From positions 7,996,819 to 8,060,818 of the forward strand of contig OZ026847.1 of assembly GCA_964023205.1 (NCBI GenBank): a stretch of 64,000 bases of DNA, written 5' to 3'. A model generated the notes under the pieces. It was given only the letters and a program-made list of their open reading frames with translations, searched no databases and was not told where the DNA came from. Position numbers and translations under genes: made by a program. How positions within the stretch are numbered: the first letter of the stretch is position 1; each line of letters opens with the position of its first letter. The DNA comes from Lutraria lutraria. Lineage: Eukaryota; Mollusca; Bivalvia; Venerida; Mactridae. Shown here piece after piece: positions 1-13,021 of the stretch.

Positions 1-195
1 GCTTGAAGATGATATAATATAATATTTTCTCAGACTTGATTGTTGTTTAACTTTCTTATGGAAAAGAGATCTGTATGTTACTGGTGTCACAATAGCTTGG
101 CTATGGATGCAATTGTTGTTTTAGTGGCTAAGATAGGATTTACTGTTGCTTTTACTGTTGCTGTGATTTTCTTGTTATGGTTAAATGGTGTTATA

Positions 196-320
196 ATGGC
201 CTGGCTATGTTGTTATGGTGCTTTTATGGCCTGGCTATGTTGTTATGGTGCTTTTATGGCCTGGCTATGTTGTTATGGTGCTTTTATGGCCCGGCTATGT
301 TGTTATGGTGCTTTATTGGT
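196..320. repeat. 30-bp minisatellite, about 4 copies
   Basis: The unit contains CTGGCTATGTTGTTATGGTG followed by CTTTTATGGC. It repeats nearly perfectly about four times and has an open frame on the plus strand only because the period is a multiple of three. It resembles the larger array that follows (shared CTGGCTAT core), so the two probably have a common origin. Confidence 0.85.
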
Positions 321-449
321 TTGGTTATGGTTTATTGGTGATATAGCGGCTTGGATATGGTTACATAGTGTTGTGATCATCTCACCATGACTTTGGTTCA
401 GTGGTGTCATAATGACCTGGAAATTGTTTAATGGTCTTGTTATAGTTTC

Positions 450-1395
450 CCTATAGTTTAAAGGTTATATAATCGTCTGGCTATAGTTTAATGTTTACAT
501 AATCATCTGGCTATAGTTTAATGTTTACATAATCATCTGGCTATAGTTTAATGTTATATAATCATCTGGCTATAGTTTAATGTTTATATAATCATCTGAC
601 TATAGTTTAATGTTTATATAATCATCTGACTATAGTTTAATGTTTATATAATCATCTGGCTATAGTTTAATGTTTATATGATCATCTGGCTATAGTTTAA
701 TGTTTATATAATCATCTGACTATAGTTTAATGTTTATATAATTGTCTGGCTATAGTTTAATGTTTATATAATCATCTGGCTATAGTTTAATGTTTATATA
801 ATCATCTGACTATAGTTCAATGTTTATATAATTGTCTGACTATAGTTTAATGTTTATATGATCATCTGGCTATAGTTTAATGTTTATATAATCATCTGAC
901 TATAGTTTAATGTTTATATGATCATCTGGCTATAGTTTAATGTTTATATAATCATCTGGCTATAGTTTAATGTTTATATAATCATCTGGCTATAGTTTAA
1001 TGTTTATATGATCATCTGGCTATAGTTTAATGTTTATATAATCATCTGGCTATAGTTTAATGTTTATATAATCATCTGGCTATAGTTTAATGTTTATATA
1101 ATCATCTGGCTATAGTTTAATGTTTATATGATCATCTGGCTATAGTTTAATGTTTATATAATCATCTGGCTATAGTTTAATGTTTATATAATCATCTGGC
1201 TATAGTTTAATGTTTATATAATCATCTGGCTATAGTTTAATGTTTATATAATCATCTGGCTATAGTTTAATGTTTATATAATCATCTGGCTATAGTTTAA
1301 TGTTTATATGATCATCTGGCTATAGTTTAATGTTTATATGATCATCTGGCTATAGTTTAATGTTTATATAATCATCTGACTATAGTTTAATGGTG
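450..1395. repeat. 30-bp minisatellite, about 30 copies
   Basis: The unit is TATAGTTTAATG followed by TTTATATAATCATCTGGC, 30 bp, repeated about 30 times with very little divergence. Most variation is at two sites: CTGGC versus CTGAC at the unit end, and TATATA versus TATATG in the middle. The edges are more diverged (TTTACATAATC near 500, GTGATAATAG near 1392), as expected for an array homogenised from its centre. The unit is in direct orientation with no unique spacers, so this is not a CRISPR array. Confidence 0.95.
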
Positions 1396-1996
1396 ATAAT
1401 AGTTGTCTGGCTATTGTTTAATGGTGATATAATGGTCTTGCTATAGCTTAAAGGGTGATATGGCTTAATGGGTATATAATGATCTTGCTAAGATTCCATG
1501 ATGTCTTAATTCTCTGTGTATTAGTGTATTATGTTATTTTAACGCTCATTCTATGGTTAGTATGGGGAATGTTTTTGAAATCATGTTGTGTTTTTATAGA
1601 TGGGTAAAAAATCCTTCGGCATATTTCTGACAATGGTAACACCCATATTTTTTACTATTTAAACATTAGCATGAGATCATGTTAGTATTATCCATCAACC
1701 CAAAGTTGGCTACCTCCATCACACTTGATGTTGTAATGATAATCTGTCTTGGCTGCTGATCAATGATCTATAATGAATTCTATAATGATCTGTTCTTATG
1801 TGTAAGTCTTTTACTTTACCTATCAGTGTCTAGGTTTCTGTTTGACATTGTGCGTTCAATGATATAAGTTCACAGTGTACTTTTAGTGAGTCACCTACAC
1901 CTCTAGATGTATAAATCTGGGTATATCCCAGATTCTGTCACTTACACCTACACCACACCCCACCCACACAGCATAAATATCTTATTATATAAATTT

Positions 1997-2072
1997 CGAG
2001 GGTTCAGTGCAACAGTGTCGTAACTCATATTGAAATGAGAACAAGTTACAACAGTGTTGCCCTGAGCCCTCG
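1997..2072. mobile_element. 76-bp hairpin MITE, copy 1
   Basis: Near-palindrome beginning CGAGGGTTCA and ending TGAGCCCTCG. Arms of about 30 bp flank a short ATTGAAATGAGAACAA loop. One of 13 copies in the window, all close to 76 bp. No clean target duplication here. Confidence 0.85.
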
Positions 2073-3750
2073 TATTGCTCTGAGGTTTTAATTTTTGAGA
2101 TAATGAACATATCATAAGTCAGTGTTATAATATTTCAGGCAAAATAAATGCCCATACTTCTTGCAATTTAGATATGCTTCTTCCATTTATAATTAGATCA
2201 ACTGGTTAAAAATAAGATATTATTTTAAAAATTGCATTTAAAGTAAGCATGTTTTATACCCAGTGACACATTTATAAGTGTTTCCCTAGCATCAGGTTAG
2301 ATAACTGATATTTTGGTAAATTTGTTGTTGACAATTAACTGACATCGATGTAATTGTCGACACCATTCTGACTAATTACAAGAGTCAAAGTTATCTCTAC
2401 TATTTCAACTAAAGGCCATCATTATCAGCACATAATTTGGCCCTTAAAATGGCATTTAGCTCTTGCAAATTGGTATAACAAGCTTCAGACTCTTTAGAAA
2501 TTGTAACAAAGGGTCAAATTTACTTAAACATTGATAAGAAATTTTGTCGACCAAAAGTCACTATTTACCCTCAACTTTGACGGCTAGTGTCTCAGTACCC
2601 TGTTTTGTGATGTATGGAACTTATACAGACAATAAATGTAGGTAGAACTCTGGATCAGCATTTATTATTCTGTTATTGTATGTTTGCTTTACCTGTTACA
2701 TGCATTTCTTACAATTTATTCTTAATTAACAACTAAATTAATAATAGCATGAACAAAGATGGATAGATTATTATATTAATTACTAAAATTCTCATCTTCA
2801 AAAACTGGAATGTTGTAATACAGAATCTTATTCTTATAAAGATAGTTTGTGTGTTAATTAATCTTATCTTTACATTGTGAAGTGAGTTACCTTTCTTTAT
2901 GTCTGAGACTTAAAGTTCCACATGTTTCTTTTAATTGGTAAGAAGAACATGATTGATTATGTACCATGTTGTAATCTTGTTTCCCAGACTGGGAGTAGAT
3001 TTTCCTAATTGTCACAAAGTGACATTATACAGACCTTTGTTCCAGGAATTCACCATGTAATAAGATATTTATTTTAATACTGTTAACATGTAACTACATT
3101 CCAGTAGTTCAGATAATTGGTTCTTATTAAAAGTTGACTGGTTCTTACGTAGAATTTTTTTGATTATTTTGTCACGACTGAGCTGAGATTTTTATATTAT
3201 AACCTAGATTGCTACATATATACAGAATATCTATCCTACAGGGCAATCTTCATGATATTTTTTACCAAATATCTTTTTAAGAAAAATTGAAATCCTACTG
3301 AAGGGGAATTTTTTTTAATTTAGGGGGAAAAAAATTCAGATGGGAGAATGGGGTCGAAATCCAGCCCCTTTTCGTTACCAAAAAAAAACCTGCACTAGGA
3401 TGACAGATAACTATGTTTTGATCTATTGAACATCTTTTTTGATGCACAGATTGCAACCATGTGATCGATGATGTATAAAATTATCTTCTTTTATTGGAGA
3501 TCTTAGATGTTGTATTATAATTCATAATACTACAATATATCTACTGTTAACTATCAGTGATTTACTGTACAAGGTTAATGAGGCATATAATAATATCCCT
3601 ATAATAACTGACATGCTTAATTTGTCTAATGTGCAGCTAATTGAAAAAATTATCATTATTGGTAGTTATATGTCTCTTCTCATTCACAGAGCGGGAACCA
3701 TTTATTCCGAATGTCTCTATCAAAATCTTTGATTTGTGTCATTTTAAATA

Positions 3751-3936
3751 CTGTATTTTTATTTATTTTCGTTGGGCTCAATTTTCGTGGTTTTTATTAA
3801 AATGGCTATTTTGTGGGGACATTAATTTGTGGATTTTGATTTTGAAAAAAGCCTTCTATGCATATTTTGTGTGGATTTGAGCCAACCCACAAAGTCCATG
3901 AAATTTAATCCACAATGAAAATTAATGATTCTACAG
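3751..3936. mobile_element. CTGT-type MITE, copy 1
   Basis: Starts CTGTATTTTTATTTATTTTC, ends in TCTACAG, and is flanked by TA on both sides, as for Tc1/mariner-type short elements. The two ends are imperfect inverted repeats of each other. Internal GGTTTTTATTAAAATGGCTA matches the other copies. Confidence 0.8.
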
Positions 3937-4334
3937 TACACAGCATGAAAATTTAAAGTCTGCTTTTTTGTTTTAAATTGTACCGGACCTGGTATTATAT
4001 CTTTTTAACAATTTGTACAATACTAATTAGGTGATTAGTTCATTATCATACTCAACTAATCAAAGTACTGTGTTAACATTTCTGTCTGATTTAGTTAATT
4101 GATACCAGTGTGTTGTTAGACAAGTTTAATGTTTTGTACTAAATATCCTGGTTCTTTAAGACAAATAAGTGGATTGTTAGTAAAGACATAATAGATTTGT
4201 ATACATTTGATCAATACTATTACTGTAGCCACTGTCTGCAGATTGAACATTTTTATTTCTTTCATGTCTTCAAATTCATATCTTTAAGTACATAATTATA
4301 GATCACAGACACATTTTTATCTCCAAATGAATTA

Positions 4335-4541
4335 CTGTATTTTCATTTATTTTCGTTGGGCTCAATTTTCGTGGTTTTTACTAAAATGGATATTTCATGG
4401 GGAAATAAAAACATTAATTTTGATTTTTGATAAGAAAAGCCTCATCATCGCATTTAAATTCATGGGGATTTGATTTCATGGATGAGCCGACCCACAAAAT
4501 CCACGAAATTAAATCCCCAATGAAAATTGATGATTCCACAG
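4335..4541. mobile_element. CTGT-type MITE, copy 2
   Basis: About 207 bp, from CTGTATTTTCATTTATTTTC to GATTCCACAG. TA precedes the left end; the right flank is AA, so the right TA has mutated. It lies about 400 bp from copy 1 in the same orientation. Confidence 0.8.
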
Positions 4542-6769
4542 AATTGTTTTTGGTCTACAATATAAATATTGCTGGCTATTTTTTGCACAAAGAAAATTCC
4601 ATATTTTTTCTGGTTGAGACTTTGAGATAGATCAGCTTGGACGTCTTCAACTTTATGTTGATAAAATCTGACTGTTAATACCGGGTATATATGTTTGTTT
4701 AGGCACCCTTTGTTATAATCTCCTAGATTTGTTTCATTCATACAGAAATTCTTTTTTTTTAATGTTCATTTCTCTCAGGCTAGAAAAAATGCCTTGTTTA
4801 CTGTAACTTTACTAATAAGAATTGCATGGTATAAAGAAAACTTTATACATATCTTTAAACATACCTATGGTGACTGATTTATGCCATGTCGTACTCTCAC
4901 CTTTTTGCCTCAAAAATGCAAAAACACGAAGCTTTTCGCATTTTTGCATCTTCGTGGCAAAAAAGCGAAAAGGTCACAAAAGAGTGTTTTTGCATTACTT
5001 TCATATATTTTTATATTTTGGATTTTGCTGTAAGAAACTTTAGGGTCGACGCCAAAACATTGGGTCAGTCCGGTAACGGTAAACATAACTTTTTTTCTTG
5101 GGACCTTATCTTTGAATTCTTCTAGGGGAAGAATTATTGTATGAATATCTTTATCATACCATGGTCAATTAACTCAATATCAGCTCAAACCTATGTCTGA
5201 ATGCTAGATAATGGTATATCTGTATGTCTGCTCATGAGATTATTAAACTTGAAAACACTGTCTCCGAGCTCAAATCTTAATTTCATCTTCGAAGTATGTA
5301 CAATTCAAGAAATGATGATGTCATATTTCATGTGCTGTATATGCATATTGCAGAACTACTTTTGAGAGATCAGAAGGGGAAACATAAATCAAAGTACTGA
5401 AAGCTCATGGAACTTTAACAATTGCTTGGCGGGTATAGAAAAGCGTATACTTAGGTCTGCATCAAAATTCATGCGTGCCGAGCGAGTGGAGGGCTATGGA
5501 AAGCTGTACTATGGTTCAGTTTCCAAAACTCAGCCCAATACCTCACCCTACAAAGAAATTCAACTTTTGACTGCTTTGTAGTTCCGAAATATGGTAGAAC
5601 CTTCAGTGCTTTGATTCATTATCATGTTTTATTTGGAATGTTTTCATCATTAGTGTACGTATAATACAATTAATATACAGATGTACTTTTTTGTAAGTGT
5701 GTGCCCGTGTGTGTGTGGTTTCAATCTAAAAACACTTAATTGTTACATATTAAAACAATTTACTTCCTTAATTAGGAACTTGAGTTCTTGAGAAACAACA
5801 AACTCTTATAATACACAATGACTGCATGTCATGTAATACTTAAAAAAAAAACAGTTAATTTCTCAATTGGAATAACAACGAATAGCTGACATATAATCAT
5901 AAATAATTGTAGATTTCTGACTATACCAGTATAAGTTTTTTTTGGTCTTGCTATTTAGTGTGATAATTTTCATATTTTCACATTTTATTGATGTTATACA
6001 CACATGCGTATAGCTGACTACGCCCTTGATTCTATCATTACATGTATATGTTTCCTTACCTTACAATATGCACGTGCAAATGATGGCACGGAATGTTGTT
6101 TACAGGTGTTCTGTATTGTATGTATTACTTGCTGCAGTGTATTTATACACAATATCTATATCAACTTTAAACAGACAATGTTTATGAATGATACACACTG
6201 TAGAAAAAATGCAGAATTTTGTAGCTTCGGAAAAAGTCCAAGTTGTGATATCAGTTATGCTGAATTTAGCACAAAAGAAGCTGACAGCGTAAAAAAATGT
6301 TTCCCTTTCGTACCACCTGGTGTCTTATATTGGTGTTAACTGTCAGATATGGTGAAAATTGATAAATACAAGGTGGTGCTATTAAATACATTATGGCCAC
6401 TTATTGGTGTATGTATTTTATATTAGCTGTGTAATCATTTGTAAATATTTGTGTGCTAGTCTGTGAACTGATAGAAAGCAGACAAACTGTTACAAATCTT
6501 TGTACCTGACTCCCAGTTTTATACCATACCATTCTGTCTGGTACCCGGCGGGACTGCTAGCCAGATTGTCTGTAATATAACAGTGTAACAGTTTATACCA
6601 GCCATCTTTGATAGAAAAATACCAAGTAAAATATTGCTGTACCTGTTTGAATGCTTAAAAACATTCCATCTTTGATGCGCATTCTTGAATTAACTCTCTC
6701 ATAACATGACTAGGATAAGATAGCAATTATCTGATAACATTGTTCACCTTGAAGAATCATCATGCATTT

Positions 6770-6844
6770 CGAGGGCTCAGCGCAACACTGTCGTAACTTG
6801 TTCTTATTTCATATGAGTTACGACACTGTTGCGTTGAACCCTCG
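6770..6844. mobile_element. 76-bp hairpin MITE, copy 2
   Basis: CGAGGGCTCAGCGCAACACT to AACCCTCG, inverted relative to copy 1. Short loop around TTGTTCTTATTTCATATG. No clean target duplication. Confidence 0.85.
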
Positions 6845-6935
6845 TGGTGTAACATTCTAAGATCTGTTAAAATTTGCTTCAACTTAACATGAAACATAGT
6901 TATAGAACAAAGATATTATTTTTACTTTTTTATGT

Positions 6936-7011
6936 CAAGGGTTCAGCGCAACAGTGTCGTAACTCATACTGAAATAAGAACAAGTTACGACAGTGTTGTG
7001 CTGAGCCCTAG
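6936..7011. mobile_element. 76-bp hairpin MITE, copy 3
   Basis: CAAGGGTTCAGCGCAACAGT to CTGAGCCCTAG, only about 90 bp from copy 2 and in the opposite orientation. The end hexamers are slightly decayed. Confidence 0.82.
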
Positions 7012-7084
7012 AAATTTATTGTGCTTATATAGTGCACATACATGTATAACCAATATCTTCATGAAAACTTACCATTTTTGTGGT

Positions 7085-7296
7085 GTCCGACTTATCGTTT
7101 TATTGTTTTGAAATCAACGATAGTTCAGCTTCCTCTAGCCATCACATGCGCATGAATTTTGATGCAGACCGAAGTACTAAGTTTTTATACATCCGCAATA
7201 CAGTTACTAAACCAGTTCCCATTCCATGTTGCAGTGTAAGTCTTAAAATTTGTAAGTTCAGTTTTGATGAGTACTTTCAGTACTTTGATTTTATAT
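7085..7296. repeat. Dispersed repeat with AGTACTTTCAGTACTTTGAT end
   Basis: Contains the shared core CCATGTTGCAGTGTAAGTCT and ends in AGTACTTTCAGTACTTTGAT. Related copies, some inverted, occur near 5385-5620, 12463-12790, 17635-17855, 23589-23775, 26587-26800 and 32636-32822. No coding content or tRNA-like promoter seen; class unknown. Confidence 0.6.
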
Positions 7297-8064
7297 AAAC
7301 GATTTGTCTCAGTGGTTGGAATCTACTATGAATACTAATATCTTAACTACATTAATAATGTTGTAGTTGATACAGTCTTCGCACTAACCCACTAGCCAAC
7401 AGCCCGGGGCTAGTAAATTTCTATTCGGGCTAATAAAGTTTCTTGAAATTGTATGTTCGGTCTAGTGGTAAAATTGTCTATTATATGTAGACCACATATA
7501 GTTTGGGCTAGTGCTTTAATAGAATTAGTTTGAACACTGTTGATATATAACTATTTAGTATTTATGTATATTCTTGCTAGCAATATACAATATATAATAG
7601 CCAAGTGTTTTGTAAAGACTGATATATATATTGTTTAACATGCATTAGTACCTCTGAATATACAGAACTGATAGTGGATTCCTGACAAGGTGAAGTCTAC
7701 AGGTGCATGGCATGTATACACCATGTAAGATACTTTGATGGTGTTTTTTCTGTAATTCCTGCTTCATGTACAGGATGGGGTTGCTTGGTGTAAGCACCTA
7801 TTATACTGTAGAATTTGTACCAGAAAAATGGAACAAATTATAAAAGAAATCAGAGTTCTGCCTGTAGTTACTGTTATGTGCTGATATGCATCACACCAAA
7901 GATTGTAAGAAGTCACATCAACAACTAGGAAAAATTTGCTAACTTTTCAAGCTTTAGTGATGGAGCATAAGATAAGCCCATGGTATGCACCCTGGGTAAA
8001 ACCCCGAACCCTTCTTAAAGTTAGCTGGACAGTGTCCTTACCTGTTTGTCAGGTCCCAGTTACA

Positions 8065-8140
8065 TAAGGGCTCAGTGCAACACTGTCGTAACTTGTTCTT
8101 ATTTCAATATGAGTTACGACACTGTTGCATTAAACCCTCG
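8065..8140. mobile_element. 76-bp hairpin MITE, copy 4
   Basis: TAAGGGCTCAGTGCAACACT to TAAACCCTCG, with the same TTGTTCTTATTTCAATATG loop. The left hexamer is decayed. Confidence 0.82.
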
Positions 8141-8184
8141 AGCTGCTTTTTTGTTCTCACTGAAAGCATAAAGATGCCTTATAG

Positions 8185-8369
8185 CAGGGTTCTCAATAAC
8201 AGCAGGCTGCAGGCCAATTTAGTCACTTAGAAATGTGTTTGGGCCAGTTGGGAATCTCAAAAGTTTTTAAAATATTGCTAGAAACTGCCCTGACCCCCCC
8301 CCCCCCCCCATAGCAGGCCTGTTAGTCTAGCTTTTGGGCCTGTTGCCCATAAACTTATTGAGAACCCTG
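8185..8369. mobile_element. CAGGGTTCTCAATAA-type MITE, copy 1
   Basis: Terminal inverted repeats CAGGGTTCTCAATAA and TTATTGAGAACCCTG are exact over 15 bp, enclosing about 155 bp that includes a poly-C run near 8287-8309. A second copy lies at 29284-29428. No target duplication is clear by eye. CAGGG termini recall hAT-type elements, but this is not established. Confidence 0.8.
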
Positions 8370-11080
8370 ACTGCCTACCCTAAATTACCCACTGATATTA
8401 TTTTGGGGTTTGATAAAGCACAAACCAACATTGTTTTAATGATTTCCTTAAATCTGGATTTTATCCTGTAAAATATTTTATGAAACATCTTTTGTATCAT
8501 CATTTAATATGTTGCTGTTTTTTATGCTATTATCTTATGATGAGAAAATTATTTAAAATACATAAATTGTGCATTATTTGTTGCTGACTTGATACAACAA
8601 TATTTCCACCATTGTAATTATAAACCTGTTTTAGCACACTTCTGCTTACAGGAGCAACATCCGATCAGACTATCGGATGCAAATTAACTCTCTCTCTACA
8701 TTGTTTTATCAAATGAACTCTCTCTCTCTACATTGTTTTATCAGTGATAGACATACAGTGAATACTGACTGTACTGAATCTATAAATAGCTGAAGCAGAC
8801 GATGGGTTTAAACCATATAAACTCCTCCCTCTAATTCAAATTTGAATTTCTGTTATAAATTGTTTTGAAAATATAAGAACCTAAATCTTCATACATTTTG
8901 AAATTTCTTATCTGGACTGATAAAAGAACCATCGTGCTTCATACAGAACTTTTTTTAGTGATTAAAATCACCATTTAATATCAGATATTTTAAAAAATCT
9001 CTCCCTGACCTGAAAACAGTTTAAAAATCAAGGGAAACCACCCACCAGCCATTACCTCCTTTATATACCCCTGTTAGGGGTTTAAACGCTAGACGAAAAT
9101 TGATATCAGCATAGAACATCACATAGATTGCTTATGGTCAGCGTTATTTAATGTGATAAAATTTGAATCACAGCTAGGCCACCCGTGACAAACTGTCATT
9201 TTAAGAAATCTCAACATTATTTCAAGCACCACTTTGCTGTGATGTAAGACCTTGTTTTAAATGTCTGAATCTTCTGTAACAGTTTGACTATATATCATTC
9301 ATATTTTGTTTGGCTATTCTAGACTCTGATGTACTTAAATGTATACAACAGTAAGGTTGAACGATACACCTCAAAATGCTTACGCCACTGTTTTTCTATG
9401 TTCTATAACTTGGCATTCATGATTGTTCCCTAGACAACCTTTACATCATTCTTCATTTATGTTGTGATGTTTATTTATTGTTTCTCTTTCAATTTGCTCA
9501 TTAAGTTCGAACATCTATTTTGTTGTTCTCAATATTTTCGTACATTTTGTTTCTGGCGTGGGTGGTCTTCAAATTTCTTCTTTTGTGATAAAAATAAAAT
9601 ATCTTTTTTTTATGCATCAAGCTAAAGTTGTATTAAATGGTGGCCGGAATGTTTCATTTTGATCGCAGTTTGATAAAATTACATTTTGGTTTAAATGAAA
9701 ATATTTCCATAATGGACCACCTTGTTCTTATCTTAAAAAATAAATTATTCATTTGTCTAAAATGTATTTTGAAAGCTTTTGTCAAAAGTCATTTCAGAGT
9801 TGATACGTAGTTTGTGACAATTAGTGATATTGTAATTGAATAGAGTTTCAAGTTATGTTCAATTATATTACGTGTTGTGAAAATCTTAGCCATTGTTGAT
9901 GATAAATTTTTAAGTGTAAGCAATTATACATAAATTTTAGAGTCATAATCGCGAAATATATATCATTTTTGTATGATAAAAAATCATTTTTCTATTTCTC
10001 CGCAAACTAATGTGATCTGTATAACATAGTTGACAAATGAAATTTATATAATGCTATGAAAAAAGTGTCTTTCAACATCTAGACATTGACAGTAAACAGT
10101 CTAATAAGGGGAAAATGGTAAACTTGATTGACAAGAACGTTTAAGCAAAGGTCAGCCTTTAATGCTATCGGTAATCTTGTAAATGACATTCTCGTTTCTC
10201 GAACAATTACGTTGAACTTGTGGGTCAACCTGAACTTTAGGATTTCCGATGTCTTTGTTTAAACTCAGTTTCTTTATTTTATAGTTTGACACAAAAGGCG
10301 TGTTAGTTGGGGTTTAATTACAGGTTAAAATCACCGAAAACAGGTGCAAATGTTCCGTTTAGATTTCGAGATATCACTCTGTGTATATGTAATGGATATG
10401 TCTGGCAACACATGTATAAGTCTACCATATTACTGGTTGATTTGATTGGCAGGCACACTGCATTCTGTATAAAATGATGCACCTTTGTTTGTTTGTTGGC
10501 AGACTGTGTTATCAATTCTGACTGGTTTAAACTTCAGTGTTGAAATGCATTATGTACCAGAAATTCTTTCATAGAATTCCACTGTTGACTGGTCACAGTA
10601 AATGTAACTATTCAAATGAAGCAAGCATTTCTTACTAAACCACATTATCGCCCATGTTGGGCTTAAAAGATGGTCAGTTATGGTAACTTGACGAGAGAAA
10701 GGGGGTGGGTCACAAAATGGTTCTGCTTTTTTCCAAGCATTCCTTTTGTACATCGAGTTTTGTAGGGTTGATCCAATAATATGATCAGTCAGGAAATCAT
10801 GATTATTTTTTCTGGCCTAATGGAAGTCAGATTGCTATGCACTGTAGATTTAAAGAACAAGACAGAAATTTGATGACTGCCTCACTTTGAACTTGGACCC
10901 GAGGCCCAAGCATTGGTTGTCACTGTCTATGATACCCACAGAGAATCATGGAAGTTTTCTTTAATAGTTTAGAAAAAGAACAGCCCAAGGAGTGAAAGCA
11001 ACATGGTGAAATATATCAACTAACCATATCAGTTATAAATTAAGACAATTACAGAGCCATCTGTTGTTTCTATCACACAG

Positions 11081-11240
11081 TGGAGAATTTAAGAGTATGG
11101 TAGTTTTTCTGGCAGACCGGTGGAGAATTTAAGAGTATGGTAGTTTTTCTGGCAGACCGGTGGAGAATTTAAGAGTATGGTAGTTTTTCTGGCAGACCGG
11201 TGGAGAATTTAAGAGTATGGTAGTTTTTTCTGTCAGACCG
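11081..11240. repeat. 40-bp minisatellite, 4 copies
   Basis: The unit TGGAGAATTTAAGAGTATGG followed by TAGTTTTTCTGGCAGACCGG (40 bp) occurs four times with almost no change, which suggests recent duplication. Confidence 0.95.
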
Positions 11241-12815
11241 TAATTCATTCATCTCAGTCAGTGTAAACTATGTATCTTCTCAAGATATTTTTTCATTGAT
11301 TCGCTGAAGTTAGTGATAGTTAGGAGAATATAGAAGCAGAATTCATCATCTATAATCTGGTTAACATGACAAAGCTCTTTACCTTATCAGCATAAACCAG
11401 CATCTAGTATATCATTAAATACCAAATCTCTGTTTCAGCTTGCTTTATTTGTCTTCAGTGATTGATTGATGGATGGAGGTAAAATTCACTGATATTTTTA
11501 GTTATTTATGAAACTAAATCTTTTCTATCCAAGGAGTTTCATATGTTTTGACTAGAATTTGCAATGATAGGAATGAAATATCTTTGTACAAGGTGTACAG
11601 AAATGTGTTCTGATCTATCTAGACCAATGCACACAGGGCTTGGAAACAGTAATGATACCATCAACACTCACTGATATATATGTTGTCATCAGTATGTCAG
11701 TATTCCAGTTTATTGAATGTGAGCATTGATTGCGTTAAATTCACAAAATATGCTGATTTTACTGAAATAGCCTTCGATCCAAAGTCAATGCACATGCGCA
11801 GCAAAACTGACAACATATTTCTGCCTAATCATCTGATTCCTATATATATATATCGCTGTGTATATTGGTTCCAGGATCTATGAATGAAAAAGCAATAAAG
11901 AAGGAGTCTAAGAAAAGTTTTGCAATCAAGTAACCAAAAAAAGCAAATAATTTCTTTCCGGCCTGATCGCTTTTGAAATGAATACTCTGACTTGACATGT
12001 TTTATGTATGATGATGAATTGTTAAACAAACCAGTGCTTGGGTAAATTGTTGAGAATCTCCTGTCTCCATCTCTTTCATTTAATTAAGATGAGGTTTATT
12101 GTTAATGTTCTTTTTATATTACCGGTATATTACCCCACCCACATTTACTGCTTCATGTTAACAATGATGGCTTGATGGTTTTCTTTCTTAGTTCATTTAA
12201 TGTTAATTCTTTCCTGTTGTTTTACATGACATTGTCTGCTGCTTAGGCTGACATCATGTTGATAATGAATCTGAATGGATTGTGGCAGGTTGCGGTTTGG
12301 TTGAAACACACTGACACACATGTTGTAATTCAGCATGTCCAACAGTGATTATGTATTGTTTATATCATTTGAGGTTTACCTATGGTAGATTATTGAAATC
12401 TTCATTTTCTCCAATTTTACATTTTTTTTCACGGAATGTAAATTTACTGGTATTGATGTAATCAAAGTACTGAAAGTACTCATGGAAACTGAACTCACAT
12501 AGGCTTACACTGCAACATAGAATGGGAACCAGTCTTCCAATTAGTGGGTTGCCCCGTGCTCAAAAGGATTTTTTTTCCTTCTTTAAGTCTTTTGGGGGAC
12601 AACCTAGTTTTAGAGTTTCCTTCTTAAGATATATACAAATGTAATCAGGCAGCCTGTCACAAAAAAATTAATTCAAAGACTGGGGAACTATAGTTTAATA
12701 AGTGCATGGGAGGGATATAGAAAAATGAAGTTCTTTGGTCCGCATCAGATTGATGGGCGTCTTCACCATCGTTCAGTTCCCTAAAATTAAAACACGGAAA
12801 GTTTGTTAAATCCTA

Positions 12816-13021
12816 TTGTGGAGTCATTAATTTTCATTGGGGATTTAATTTTGTGGATTTTGTGGGTCAGCTCATCCACGAAATCAAATCTCCACAAATT
12901 TAAATGCAGAGAGAAGGCATTTTTTTCAAAAATCAAAATCGACGAAATTATGTCCCGACGAAATAGCCATTTTAGTTAAAACCACGAAAATTGAGTCCAA
13001 CGAAAATAAATTAAGATACAG
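12816..13021. mobile_element. CTGT-type MITE, copy 3 (inverted)
   Basis: Reverse orientation: begins TTGTGGAGTCATTAATTTTC and ends AGATACAG, with TA on both sides. About 206 bp, same internal sequence as the other copies. Confidence 0.8.

Noticed and set aside
40..390. 116-codon open frame with CCYGAFMAWL repeats
   Set aside because: It is read through a 30-bp minisatellite whose period is a multiple of three; no splice or promoter context supports a gene.
450..1395. CRISPR-like regular repeat
   Set aside because: Units are directly adjacent with no unique spacers, and the sequence is plainly animal.
6004..6339. 111-codon frame beginning MRIADYALDSIITCICFL, as a possible signal-peptide exon
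   Set aside because: The hydrophobic part is interrupted and no donor in phase 0 follows at a suitable place; there is no similarity to a perlecan leader.
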